Shown here: in pieces, positions 1 through 5,940 of the stretch | How positions within the stretch are numbered: position 1 is the first letter of the stretch | Layout: each line of letters starts with the position of its first letter | Assembly (NCBI GenBank): GCA_946549475.1 | Contig: CAMNQO010000097.1 | Span: 1-6,843 of the forward strand | Reading direction: 5' to 3' | DNA from: an uncultured Bacteroidales bacterium | Lineage (GTDB): Bacteria; Bacteroidota; Bacteroidia; Bacteroidales; UBA932 | DNA length: 6,843 nucleotides | The notes under the pieces: model-generated | Database searches by the model: none | What the model was told of the DNA's origin: nothing | The model's input: the letters and a program-made list of their open reading frames with translations, nothing else | Made by a program: the position numbers and the translations under genes

Positions 1-61
1 ATTCGAACCCAAGACCCACAGCTTAGAAGGCTGTTGCTCTATCCAACTGAGCTACCGGACC
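1..61 (-). tRNA. tRNA-Arg (anticodon UCU), 3' end outside the window
   Basis: Read on the minus strand from position 61, the sequence folds as a tRNA. It has a 7-nt acceptor strand GGTCCGG, then TA, a D-arm GCTC/GAGC with a 9-nt loop, an anticodon arm ACAGC/GCTGT with loop CTTCTAA, a 5-nt variable loop and the start of the T-arm TTGGG-TTCGAAT. The anticodon TCT lies at 27-25, which gives arginine (AGA codons). The 3' half of the T-stem, the 3' acceptor strand and any CCA lie beyond position 1, so the gene is partial only because of the window edge. A Bacteroidota -7 element sits just upstream at 77-84. Confidence 0.95.
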
Positions 62-76
62 ATCCTTAAAGGACTG

Positions 77-84
77 CAAAGGTA
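77..84 (-). promoter_or_regulatory. Bacteroidota-type -7 promoter element for tRNA-Arg
   Basis: The minus strand reads TACCTTTG, an exact match to the TAnnTTTG consensus used by the primary sigma factor of Bacteroidota. It lies 15 nt before the first base of the tRNA, as expected for a short leader. No convincing TTG -33 partner is visible at the usual 17-23 nt spacing. Confidence 0.65.
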
Positions 85-94
85 GAAAATTTTC

Positions 95-125
95 TTGGAA
101 TAAAGCGGAATAAACGCTAAATTTG
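95..125 (+). promoter_or_regulatory. Promoter of the SGNH esterase gene (TTG-N20-TAAATTTG)
   Basis: A TTG at 95-97 and TAAATTTG at 118-125 are separated by 20 nt, which fits the Bacteroidota -33/-7 pattern (TTG, 17-23 nt, TAnnTTTG). Transcription would begin near 130-133, leaving a leader of about 70 nt before the ATG at 205. The site is divergent from the tRNA promoter at 77-84; the two -7 elements are about 33 nt apart and may compete for polymerase (inference). Confidence 0.7.
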
Positions 126-204
126 CGCGGACAGAGCCGTGGAGCCGACTCCCGGTCATTGGATAAAAAGATTCCTCCTCACGATTATCAACCATTTATA
201 AAAT

Positions 205-1389
205 ATGAAACAATCGCTCATTCCGACCCTCGCCGCCATTCTCTTTCTTGTGAATGCCTGCTGCGGAAACTCTTGCGGCAACCCGTCCGCCCGATTCGAC
301 GACGCCCATTTCGCCCGTCTGGACTCCATCGCCCGTTCTTATCCGGTCAACAAAAATTTGACTTTCAATTATGTCGATGCCAAGGAACTGACTCTCATCG
401 GCAAGAGCAATGTCCCTACGGGCGAGTATTATCATCGGATTGATACGACCGTCTTTCCCTTGGGGACCCGTGGCGAACGCAACCAGGCCATCTCCCCTGC
501 CGGCTGGGCCCTTGTCTTCAAGACGGATTCTCCCGCCATCAGCATCAAGGTGCAATACGGTTGGGAATATGAAGCCCTGAATACGATGCCGCTGGCCTAT
601 CACGGATTCGACCTCTATATCCGGCAGGACGGCCAGTGGCTCTGGGCAGCCTCGAAAGGCAATGACCCCCGCTACAGCAGGAAATATACGGATAAGCCCA
701 TCAACTTGATTGACGGGATGGACGGAAACGAAAAAGAATGTCTGCTGTATCTTCCGATGTATTCGGAGGTCAAAAACCTGGAAATCGGTGTGGCGGAAGG
801 CTCCAGGATTGAAGCCATCCCTTCCCCCTTCCGGCATCAGGTGGTTTTCCACGGCTCAAGTTACACCCAGGGCATCAGCATTTCCCGTGCCGGTATGGCC
901 TACCCCCTGCAATTCAGCCGCAGCACCGGTCTCGGCGTCATCACCCTGGGCTTCAGCGGCAACTGCAAGATGCAGCCCTATTTCGCTGATTTTCTGGAGC
1001 AGGTCCAGGCGGACGCTTTCGTTTTCGACGCTTTCTCCAATCCGGATGCAAAGATGATAAAAGAGCGTCTTGAAGGGTTTATCGAGAGGATGACCGCGTC
1101 CCATCCGGGCGTCCCGATGATTTTCCAGCGGACCATCCGCCGCGAGTGGCGCAACTTCGACCGAAGGAGGGAGGCCGCGGAACAGGCCAAGCAGGATATG
1201 TCCGACTGGCTGATGCCGGAACTCTGCAAGAAATACAAGGATGTCTATTATGTCGTGACGGACGCCACATCTCCCGACCACGAAGCCTCCGTTGACGGAA
1301 CGCACCCGACCGACTATGGCTATACCCTGTGGGCGCAGAGCATTGAGAAACCCATCCTGAAAATCCTCGCCCGCTACGGTATCCGTTAG
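205..1389 (+). CDS. SGNH/GDSL-family esterase, probable lipoprotein with N-terminal GxDLY domain
   Basis: This 394-residue protein looks like an exported serine esterase. Residues 1-18 form a short basic and hydrophobic signal, ending in V16-N17-A18-C19, a plausible though imperfect lipobox. No acidic surface-export tract follows the cysteine, so a periplasmic-side lipoprotein is the likelier fate (inference). Residues about 50-205 form a beta-rich N-terminal domain with the motif GFDLY (134-138) that gives the GxDLY family its name. The SGNH hydrolase domain follows: block I HGSSYTQG (216-223) with nucleophile S219, block II LGFSGN (248-253) with oxyanion residues G252/N253, block III-like FDAFSNPD (274-281), and block V DGTH (364-367) with D364 and H367. 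Relatives are often annotated as carbohydrate (acetyl or acyl) esterases, but the substrate cannot be read here. The ATG at 205 is preceded by an A-rich leader and no Shine-Dalgarno site. dusB follows 70 nt downstream on the same strand without a visible promoter of its own. Confidence 0.9.
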   Translation: MKQSLIPTLAAILFLVNACCGNSCGNPSARFDDAHFARLDSIARSYPVNKNLTFNYVDAKELTLIGKSNVPTGEYYHRIDTTVFPLGTRGERNQAISPAGWALVFKTDSPAISIKVQYGWEYEALNTMPLAYHGFDLYIRQDGQWLWAASKGNDPRYSRKYTDKPINLIDGMDGNEKECLLYLPMYSEVKNLEIGVAEGSRIEAIPSPFRHQVVFHGSSYTQGISISRAGMAYPLQFSRSTGLGVITLGFSGNCKMQPYFADFLEQVQADAFVFDAFSNPDAKMIKERLEGFIERMTASHPGVPMIFQRTIRREWRNFDRRREAAEQAKQDMSDWLMPELCKKYKDVYYVVTDATSPDHEASVDGTHPTDYGYTLWAQSIEKPILKILARYGIR

Positions 1390-1459
1390 ACGGAAAATAT
1401 CGCCTTCGTCGAAGCACGGACATTACCGGGCCACGGCCCAAGCACAAAACCAGTCTCAG

Positions 1460-2494
1460 GTGAAGATCGGTGATATCAATCTGGGCCATCAGCCCCTCTT
1501 CCTCGCGCCGATGGAAGATGTGACCGATGCGTCTTTCCGCGCCGTCTGCAAGGAATATGGCGCCGATATGGTCTATACCGAGTTCGTCTCGTCGGATGGC
1601 CTGGTCCACGACAGCGTCAAGTCTTTCGACAAATTCAAAACCACCGACGAAGAAGCACCCATCGGGATTCAGATTTACGGCAATATCCCCGAGGCGATGG
1701 TCGAGTCCGCCCGCCTCGCCGAGCGTGCACAGGAACTGGTCGGCGGTCACGGGGCCGATGTCATCGACATCAATTTCGGCTGTCCCGTCCGGAAAATAGC
1801 GGGCCGGGGCGCCGGCAGCGGGATGATGAAAGACCCAGACAAGATGGTGGCCATCACCCGCGCAGTGGTCGATGCGGTCGGCAAACCGGTCACCGTCAAA
1901 ACCCGGCTGGGATGGGATGAGGACAGCAAAATCATCGTCGAACTGGCCGAGCGCCTGCAGGACGCCGGAATCCAGGCACTGACCATTCACGGGCGGACCC
2001 GTCAGCAGATGTACACGGGGGACGCCGACTGGACGCTCATCGGCAAGATCAAGGAAAACCCGAGGATGCACATCCCCATCATCGGCAACGGCGACATCCG
2101 TACGCCCGAAGGGGCCAAGGAGGCTTTCGACCGCTATGGCGTGGACGGTATGATGATCGGCCGCGCCACCTTCGGGCATCCCTGGATTTTCCGGGAAATC
2201 AAGCATTATCTGCAGACGGGGGAACGCCTGCCGGAAATGGGGGTCCGCGAACGGGTCGCTCTGGCCCGGCGGCACCTGGACCGTTCCCTGGCGCTGAAAG
2301 GGGACAAGGCGGGCGTGCTGGAAATGCGTCGCCACCTCAGCTGCTATTTCAAGGGCCTCGACAATTTCAAGGAAATGCGTATCCGGCTGGTCACCGAAAA
2401 CGACCCGGCGACGCTCAAAGCCCTCCTGGACGAGGTGGGTCAGCGTTGGGGAGACGCTCCGGCTCCTCCCGCCGGCAACATCTACGGGTTATAA
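1460..2494 (+). CDS. dusB: tRNA-dihydrouridine synthase (DusB family)
   Basis: This 344-residue flavoenzyme reduces specific uridines in the tRNA D-loop to dihydrouridine, using FMN and NADPH in the cytoplasm. It is a TIM barrel with a helical tail. Family signatures in order are FLAPMEDVTD (14-23, FMN site), DINFGCPVRKIAGRGAGSG (103-121) with general-acid C108 and N105, TVKTRLGW (145-152) with K147, IHGRTRQQMYTG (176-187) with H177, GNGDI (209-213) and MIGRATFGHPW (232-242), which bind FMN phosphate. The C-terminal helical domain (about 255-335) contacts tRNA and contains the RRHLSCYFKG segment. Length and content are complete for the family. The start is GTG at 1460; the frame stays open upstream to the previous stop but offers no ATG, and VKIGDINLG matches the usual N-terminus. 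It lies 70 nt after the esterase gene and may be co-transcribed with it. It converges on the carboxylase gene, with 41 nt between the stop codons and no strong terminator. Confidence 0.95.
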   Translation: MKIGDINLGHQPLFLAPMEDVTDASFRAVCKEYGADMVYTEFVSSDGLVHDSVKSFDKFKTTDEEAPIGIQIYGNIPEAMVESARLAERAQELVGGHGADVIDINFGCPVRKIAGRGAGSGMMKDPDKMVAITRAVVDAVGKPVTVKTRLGWDEDSKIIVELAERLQDAGIQALTIHGRTRQQMYTGDADWTLIGKIKENPRMHIPIIGNGDIRTPEGAKEAFDRYGVDGMMIGRATFGHPWIFREIKHYLQTGERLPEMGVRERVALARRHLDRSLALKGDKAGVLEMRRHLSCYFKGLDNFKEMRIRLVTENDPATLKALLDEVGQRWGDAPAPPAGNIYGL

Positions 2495-2535
2495 TATCCC
2501 CGCCGGCAGCACATACCCGCATCGAGGTCGTACGA

Positions 2536-4317
2536 CTATTCCGCGAGGGCGAAAATCTCGTTCTTTTCGAGCATCGCGCCCTGCGCGGCGCAGACGGCGA
2601 GGATGCGGCAGTCGGCAGCGGCCTCGACCGCCTCGATGCCGTAGCGCGTCTGGATATAGGCGATGGCTTCTCCTTTCCTGAAGGCTTTGCCGACGGCGGG
2701 AGCGCTGCCGGCATCGTCCACATCGATTTGCCAGAGCAACTGGCCCTTGACCGGAGCCTGTACGGGCAGGGCGGAAGGATGTCCGGCCGTCAGAGCCTCG
2801 ATGTCCACCTTCGGCATTTCCACTACGGGACGGGTGACGACAATCGGAGCGCCGGCCTTGGCTTTCTTCTCCTCCAGTTCCGCATTGAAACGCTCCTTTG
2901 CGACACCGCTGCGATAATCGCGGTACTGGCGCTCGTGCATCGCCAACTCGAAGAGTTCCTCGCGGTCCTGACCCTCGTCCCAGCCTTCGTCCTTCATCAT
3001 CTGCTCGAACTTGGGCAGTTCGTTCGGGAACGCGTCCTGGGGATTGCCCTCGTAGAATTCGAGGCCCTTCTCTTTGGCCAGTTCGACGATTTCGGGCGCG
3101 AGCGGACCGGGCAGGCGGCCCATCTTGCCGAGAATCATATTCCAGGTGTCCTTGTCGATGGTGCTCCAGCGGGGCTTGCCCTGCAGCGTCGCCATCAGGT
3201 TCATCAGCGCCGTATTCTTGCAGTACTGGCTGAACGGAGTCACGAGCGGGGGATAGCCCAGACGCGGCCATACGTATTCCACTTCCCGGAAAAGCATTAC
3301 CATCAGTTCGTCCAGGCTCAGTTCCTGCTTGCCCCGGGCCCGCTGGCCCGCATTGATGGCGTTCTGGAAACCTTTGAGGTCGGCCATCATCGAGCCCATC
3401 ATACCGCCGGGAAGGCCGCAGCCCACCAGCAGGGAGGTCATATGGGAGTTGTTCGGGTCAATCCAGTAACCCAGGAAATCGTCGATAAACTCCTGCGTGA
3501 GTTTGCGTACTTCCATATAGGCGTTCATATCCAGATCTTTCACCAGAAAACCGTCCGCCTTGAGCATCTCCCGGATGGTGATGACATCGGGATGAACCTT
3601 GCCCCAGGAAAGCGGCTCGACCGCGACATCCAGGCAGTCCGCACCGGCGCGGGCCACTTCCAGCATCGATGCTGTGGAGAGGCCGGGCCCCGTGTGCCCG
3701 TGGTACTGGACGAAAATCTGCGGATGCTTTTTCTTGATTTCACGCACCAGTTCGCCCAAGACATTGGGTCGTCCGATGCCGGCCATATCCTTGAGGCAGA
3801 TTTCATCGCAGCCGTATTCCACCAGTTTGTCCACCAGCCCCATATAATAGGCAACCGTGTGGACGGGGGAGTGGGTGATGCTGAGCGCGGCCTGGGAAAT
3901 CATTCCGGCCTTCTTGGCGTATTCGATGGACAGGCGCAGGTTGCGGGGGTCGTTCAGCCCGCAGAAGGAACGGGATATGTCCGTCCCCTGCGCCTTCTTG
4001 ACCTTGAACATCAGTTCGCGGACATCCGCAGGAACGGGATTCATCCGCAGGGCGTTCAGCCCCCTTTCGAGCATATGCGTCTGAATGCCGGCCTCGTGGA
4101 AAGGCGCCGTCCATTCGCGCACGGCCCGGTTGGGATTCTCTCCGTAGAGGAGATTGACCTGCTCGAAGGCGCCGCCGTTGGTCTCCACCCGGTCGAAACA
4201 TCCCATCTTGATGATGGCGGGCGCCACTTTCTTCAACTGGTCCACCCGGGGAACATATTTCCCGGAGGACTGCCACATATCCCTGTAAACAAGGGAGAAT
4301 TTGATTTCTCTTGCCAT
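2536..4317 (-). CDS. Pyruvate carboxylase subunit B / oxaloacetate decarboxylase alpha-like protein with a lysine-less biotinyl domain
   Basis: This 593-residue protein has a carboxyltransferase TIM barrel (about 4-300), a PYC/OADA helical domain (about 310-480), a charged linker, and a C-terminal biotinyl/lipoyl-type domain (about 518-593). Family enzymes move CO2 between biotin and pyruvate or oxaloacetate. The active-site set is present: R12, D13 and Q16 in YRDMWQS; R85; the carbamylated-type lysine K176 in CLKDMAG; metal ligands H206 and H208 in YHGHTG; and T360 in PLVTPFSQ. The usual FDAxND motif reads FCGLND, with C119 for Asp. In the C-terminal domain the EAMKM site aligns with QTRYG (556-560), so Y559 replaces the biotin-accepting lysine. 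If active, it probably needs biotin on a separate carrier protein (inference). The ATG at 4317 is preferred over an in-frame ATG at 4350, because a TAAGTTTG -7 element lies between them and AAATAAGG precedes 4317. No oxaloacetate decarboxylase beta or gamma gene is adjacent. The exact reaction is uncertain. Confidence 0.9.
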   Translation of the reverse strand: MAREIKFSLVYRDMWQSSGKYVPRVDQLKKVAPAIIKMGCFDRVETNGGAFEQVNLLYGENPNRAVREWTAPFHEAGIQTHMLERGLNALRMNPVPADVRELMFKVKKAQGTDISRSFCGLNDPRNLRLSIEYAKKAGMISQAALSITHSPVHTVAYYMGLVDKLVEYGCDEICLKDMAGIGRPNVLGELVREIKKKHPQIFVQYHGHTGPGLSTASMLEVARAGADCLDVAVEPLSWGKVHPDVITIREMLKADGFLVKDLDMNAYMEVRKLTQEFIDDFLGYWIDPNNSHMTSLLVGCGLPGGMMGSMMADLKGFQNAINAGQRARGKQELSLDELMVMLFREVEYVWPRLGYPPLVTPFSQYCKNTALMNLMATLQGKPRWSTIDKDTWNMILGKMGRLPGPLAPEIVELAKEKGLEFYEGNPQDAFPNELPKFEQMMKDEGWDEGQDREELFELAMHERQYRDYRSGVAKERFNAELEEKKAKAGAPIVVTRPVVEMPKVDIEALTAGHPSALPVQAPVKGQLLWQIDVDDAGSAPAVGKAFRKGEAIAYIQTRYGIEAVEAAADCRILAVCAAQGAMLEKNEIFALAE

Positions 4318-4337
4318 ATACCTTATTTGTTGTCCTA

Positions 4338-4345
4338 CAAACTTA
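4338..4345 (-). promoter_or_regulatory. Bacteroidota-type -7 promoter element of the carboxylase gene
   Basis: The minus strand reads TAAGTTTG, matching TAnnTTTG. Transcription would start around 4331-4333, giving a leader of roughly 15 nt before the ATG at 4317. This start lies downstream of the alternative ATG at 4350 and so argues for the shorter protein. A TTG at 4360-4358 is only 12 nt upstream, too close to be a standard -33 box. Confidence 0.55.
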
Positions 4346-4423
4346 CACAAAATTTCTCAATTTTATACTTTCTGACCATAAATCTCCGTCATTATGGAGG
4401 GGATGTTGAAAAGATGCCGTCAC

Positions 4424-4453
4424 TTAAATGGTTATATGTTAAATGGTTATGTA
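4424..4453 (+). repeat. 15-bp tandem duplication inside the left flanking repeat
   Basis: TTAAATGGTTAT occurs at 4424-4435 and again at 4439-4450, a 15-nt period. The right-hand copy of the flanking repeat has the same length here but does not show the duplication; it reads CTGTATGCTATAGAG across 5813-5827. The duplication therefore arose by base changes or gene-conversion-like copying rather than by insertion. Confidence 0.75.
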
Positions 4454-4486
4454 AAAGGACCTGCTCGCATTGAAGTAGGTCCTTTT
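4453..4486 (+). repeat. REP-like hairpin, left copy
   Basis: The arms AAAAGGACCTGCT (4453-4465) and AGTAGGTCCTTTT (4474-4486) pair over 13 positions, with one G-T wobble (4463 with 4476). They enclose the 8-nt loop CGCATTGA. On the plus strand the stem can extend outward for nine more pairs (4444-4452 with 4487-4495) using T-G wobbles. The A-run and T-run at the base also make it a possible bidirectional terminator, but its position upstream of both neighbouring genes argues against that as the main role. Confidence 0.85.
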
Positions 4487-4705
4487 GCGTAATCGCCTGA
4501 TTGCTAAAAATTTGCTTGCGAGTTGGTGCAGCAGACCGACCCCCTGTCGTTGTCATTGCTACTTTCGGCAGAATCTGGTGTGCTGTTTTGAATTATCAAA
4601 ACTATTTCCGATATTCGCAGCGGATACGGGTTCTACCGGGCACGAATACCGTATTGTTGCAATAATGAGCCACTGGTTTGTTGTTGCTTTAAGTGCCTGC
4701 AATCA

Positions 4706-5716
4706 ATGTCGATAAAGAGAAAAAGCATTCCGAAAGGGTTTTTGATTCATTGCTATCAAAGGACCATCAATGGTTTCCTTATTTTTTATAGCGTCAGTGA
4801 CTTTCTGGTCTTTTTCACCATCCTTTGCACGACAGCCAGGAAGTATAAGATCCGTATCTTGTCCGTATGTCTGATGGTTGACCATATCCATCTTTCAATG
4901 ATTGAAGACAGGAAAGGCGATTTATCCAACTTTGTCAGAGATTATTCAAAGACATTTTCCTTTTTTCACAACCGGACCTGCCACCATACCGGTGCTTTTT
5001 TCGAATCGCCGTTCGGGCGCGCTCCCAAGTTTGGAGAGAAGAAAATACGGACCAACTTGGTGTATGTCGGGAACAATGCTCCCGAGCGCCATCTTTGCGC
5101 AAAAGCGGAAGAATATCGCTGGAATTTTCTGGCTTACGCCGTCAGCGACCATCCCTTTTCTGAAGAACTTGTCGTCGGAAAATCCTCACGTCCGTTGCAA
5201 AGAATCCGCCGCAGGATTCTATCCTTATACCATAAGAACCACCCCTTGCCGTATGCTTTCTTGCAAGCGTCATTCTCCGTTTTGAATAGAAAAGAGAAAG
5301 ATCAGTTGACCGATTTCATCGTTTCTACTTACAATGTAATTGATTATGCTTCTTCTTTGCAATTCTTCACATCGTATGGCGATATGCTGACGGCTATGCA
5401 CGCAAACATCGGAAGCGAGCACGATATCAAAGAGGTTTTCGTGGGAAAATCGGATGCACATTATGCAAGGATGTCCGCTATCCTTCTGAAAGAAAAGGGG
5501 TTTACAGATATCCACGATATGCTGGCACTGGACTTGGACGAAAAATTCAAACTTTTTCTTTTGTTGAATGGCAGGACTGATGCTCTCCCCAGACAAATTG
5601 CATCATTCCTGCGAATGCCCATCACCATTCGTGACAGCCGGGTGGGTAATGCGCCTCTTGATGATGCAACAGAAATCAAATGGGATGTGCAGGCGTCACC
5701 CGTGCGCGCCAAGTAG
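4706..5716 (+). CDS. REP-associated / IS200-like Y1 (HUH) tyrosine transposase
   Basis: This intact 336-residue protein belongs to the single-tyrosine HUH nucleases that cut and rejoin single-stranded DNA at hairpins. Residues about 10-145 form the Y1_Tnp domain. A first strand contains HCYQRTINGFLIFY; the metal-binding His-x-His motif is H60-I61-H62 in CLMVDHIHL. The likely nucleophile is Y120 in TNLVYVGNNAPE, at the place where REP-associated transposases have YIxxNPV. AEEYRWN (134-140) closes the domain. Residues 146-336 form a long C-terminal extension that is mostly helical; a helix-turn-helix-like segment RTDALPRQIASFLRMP (290-305) may help bind DNA (inference). The gene is visibly richer in A+T than its neighbours, suggesting transfer. 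It lies between two direct repeats with hairpin cores at 4453-4486 and 5834-5867, as in REPtrons. No accessory TnpB-like gene is present. The ATG at 4706 has no Shine-Dalgarno site, as is common in this phylum. Confidence 0.87.
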   Translation: MSIKRKSIPKGFLIHCYQRTINGFLIFYSVSDFLVFFTILCTTARKYKIRILSVCLMVDHIHLSMIEDRKGDLSNFVRDYSKTFSFFHNRTCHHTGAFFESPFGRAPKFGEKKIRTNLVYVGNNAPERHLCAKAEEYRWNFLAYAVSDHPFSEELVVGKSSRPLQRIRRRILSLYHKNHPLPYAFLQASFSVLNRKEKDQLTDFIVSTYNVIDYASSLQFFTSYGDMLTAMHANIGSEHDIKEVFVGKSDAHYARMSAILLKEKGFTDIHDMLALDLDEKFKLFLLLNGRTDALPRQIASFLRMPITIRDSRVGNAPLDDATEIKWDVQASPVRAK

Positions 5717-5732
5717 GGACTTTCTACCCTTA

Positions 5733-5750
5733 TTGGTCAGTTTTGGCCAA
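5733..5750 (+). other. Small hairpin just after the transposase stop codon
   Basis: TTGGTCA (5733-5739) and TGGCCAA (5744-5750) pair over 7 positions with one T-G wobble around the loop GTTT. No T-run follows, so it is not a standard terminator. It may be a minor mRNA 3' structure or part of the element's right end. Confidence 0.35.
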
Positions 5751-5776
5751 GTCGCTGGAAATCGGCAGGGAGGGAG

Positions 5777-5895
5777 GATGGATGTGTTGAAAAGGTGTCG
5801 TCACTTAAATGTCTGTATGCTATAGAGTTATGTAAAAGGACCTACTTCAATGCGAGTAGGTCCTTTTGTGTAATGGCTTAATTGTTAATTAAATG
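5777..5895 (+). repeat. Right copy of the ~110-bp direct repeat flanking the transposase gene
   Basis: This copy is in the same orientation as the left copy and is collinear with it from 5786 (offset 1381). It shares the GTTGAAAAG, CGTCACTTAAATG, TTATGT and GTAAT blocks. It starts about 60 nt after the transposase stop and contains the hairpin at 5834-5867. The differences from the left copy are largely transitions, apart from the hairpin core, which is inverted. No target-site duplication can be recognised at the outer edges. Confidence 0.85.
5834..5867 (+). terminator. REP-like hairpin, right copy; also a plausible bidirectional terminator
   Basis: The arms AAAAGGACCTACT (5834-5846) and AGTAGGTCCTTTT (5855-5867) are perfectly complementary over 13 bp, with loop TCAATGCG (5847-5854). 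The GC-containing stem followed by TTTT, 117 nt after the transposase stop, could terminate the transposase transcript. The A-run on the other side could serve the minus-strand gene that ends at 6124, though that gene ends about 260 nt away. The loop is the reverse complement of the loop in the left copy. The structure is certain on paper, but the terminator role is inference. Confidence 0.6.
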
Positions 5896-5940
5896 AGTGC
5901 TTTGCCATTTCTCAGCCCCCGGCCCGCATACCCTTGCTGC

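Larger units (their letters stand above)
4396..4514 (+). repeat. Left copy of the ~110-bp direct repeat flanking the transposase gene
   Basis: From 4405 onward this stretch aligns without gaps to 5786-5895 (constant offset of 1381). In the left flank (4405-4452) 39 of 48 bases match, including GTTGAAAAG and CGTCACTTAAATG. In the right flank (4487-4507) 16 of 21 match, including GTAAT. Similarity fades after about 4514 and before about 4396, where a 2-nt indel separates the copies. The core is the hairpin at 4453-4486. Because this copy lies upstream of two divergently transcribed genes, it has no obvious job as a gene-end terminator and is best read as an end or target of the mobile element. 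The remaining gap, 4515-4705, shows no gene and no clear promoter. Confidence 0.85.

Noticed and set aside
1428..1439. Hairpin GGGC-CACG-GCCC between the esterase gene and dusB as a terminator
   Set aside because: The stem is only 4 bp and no T-run follows, so it is too weak to call a terminator or to split the two genes into separate operons.
1079..2335. A 418-codon open frame on the minus strand opposite dusB and the esterase end
   Set aside because: It spans two genuine plus-strand genes with clear motifs and shows no domain of its own; it is a codon-bias shadow.
2527..2536. Perfect 10-bp palindrome GTCGTACGAC at the end of the carboxylase gene
   Set aside because: It has no loop and cannot form a terminator hairpin. 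One short palindrome of this kind is expected by chance in a window of this size.
4384..4399. CTCC/GGAG mini-hairpin left of the first repeat as an IS left end
   Set aside because: It has a 4-bp stem only, and no counterpart exists near the right repeat.
2446..4473. A 675-codon open frame on the plus strand opposite the carboxylase gene
   Set aside because: The minus strand encodes a full, recognisable enzyme across the same span. The plus-strand translation has no family motifs, is His/Arg/Leu-rich as expected of a mirror frame, and runs into the non-coding hairpin repeat. High GC makes such open antisense frames common.
4453..5867. Two hairpin repeats considered as a CRISPR array
   Set aside because: There are only two copies 1.38 kb apart with a transposase gene between them, not regularly spaced short spacers, and no cas gene is visible.
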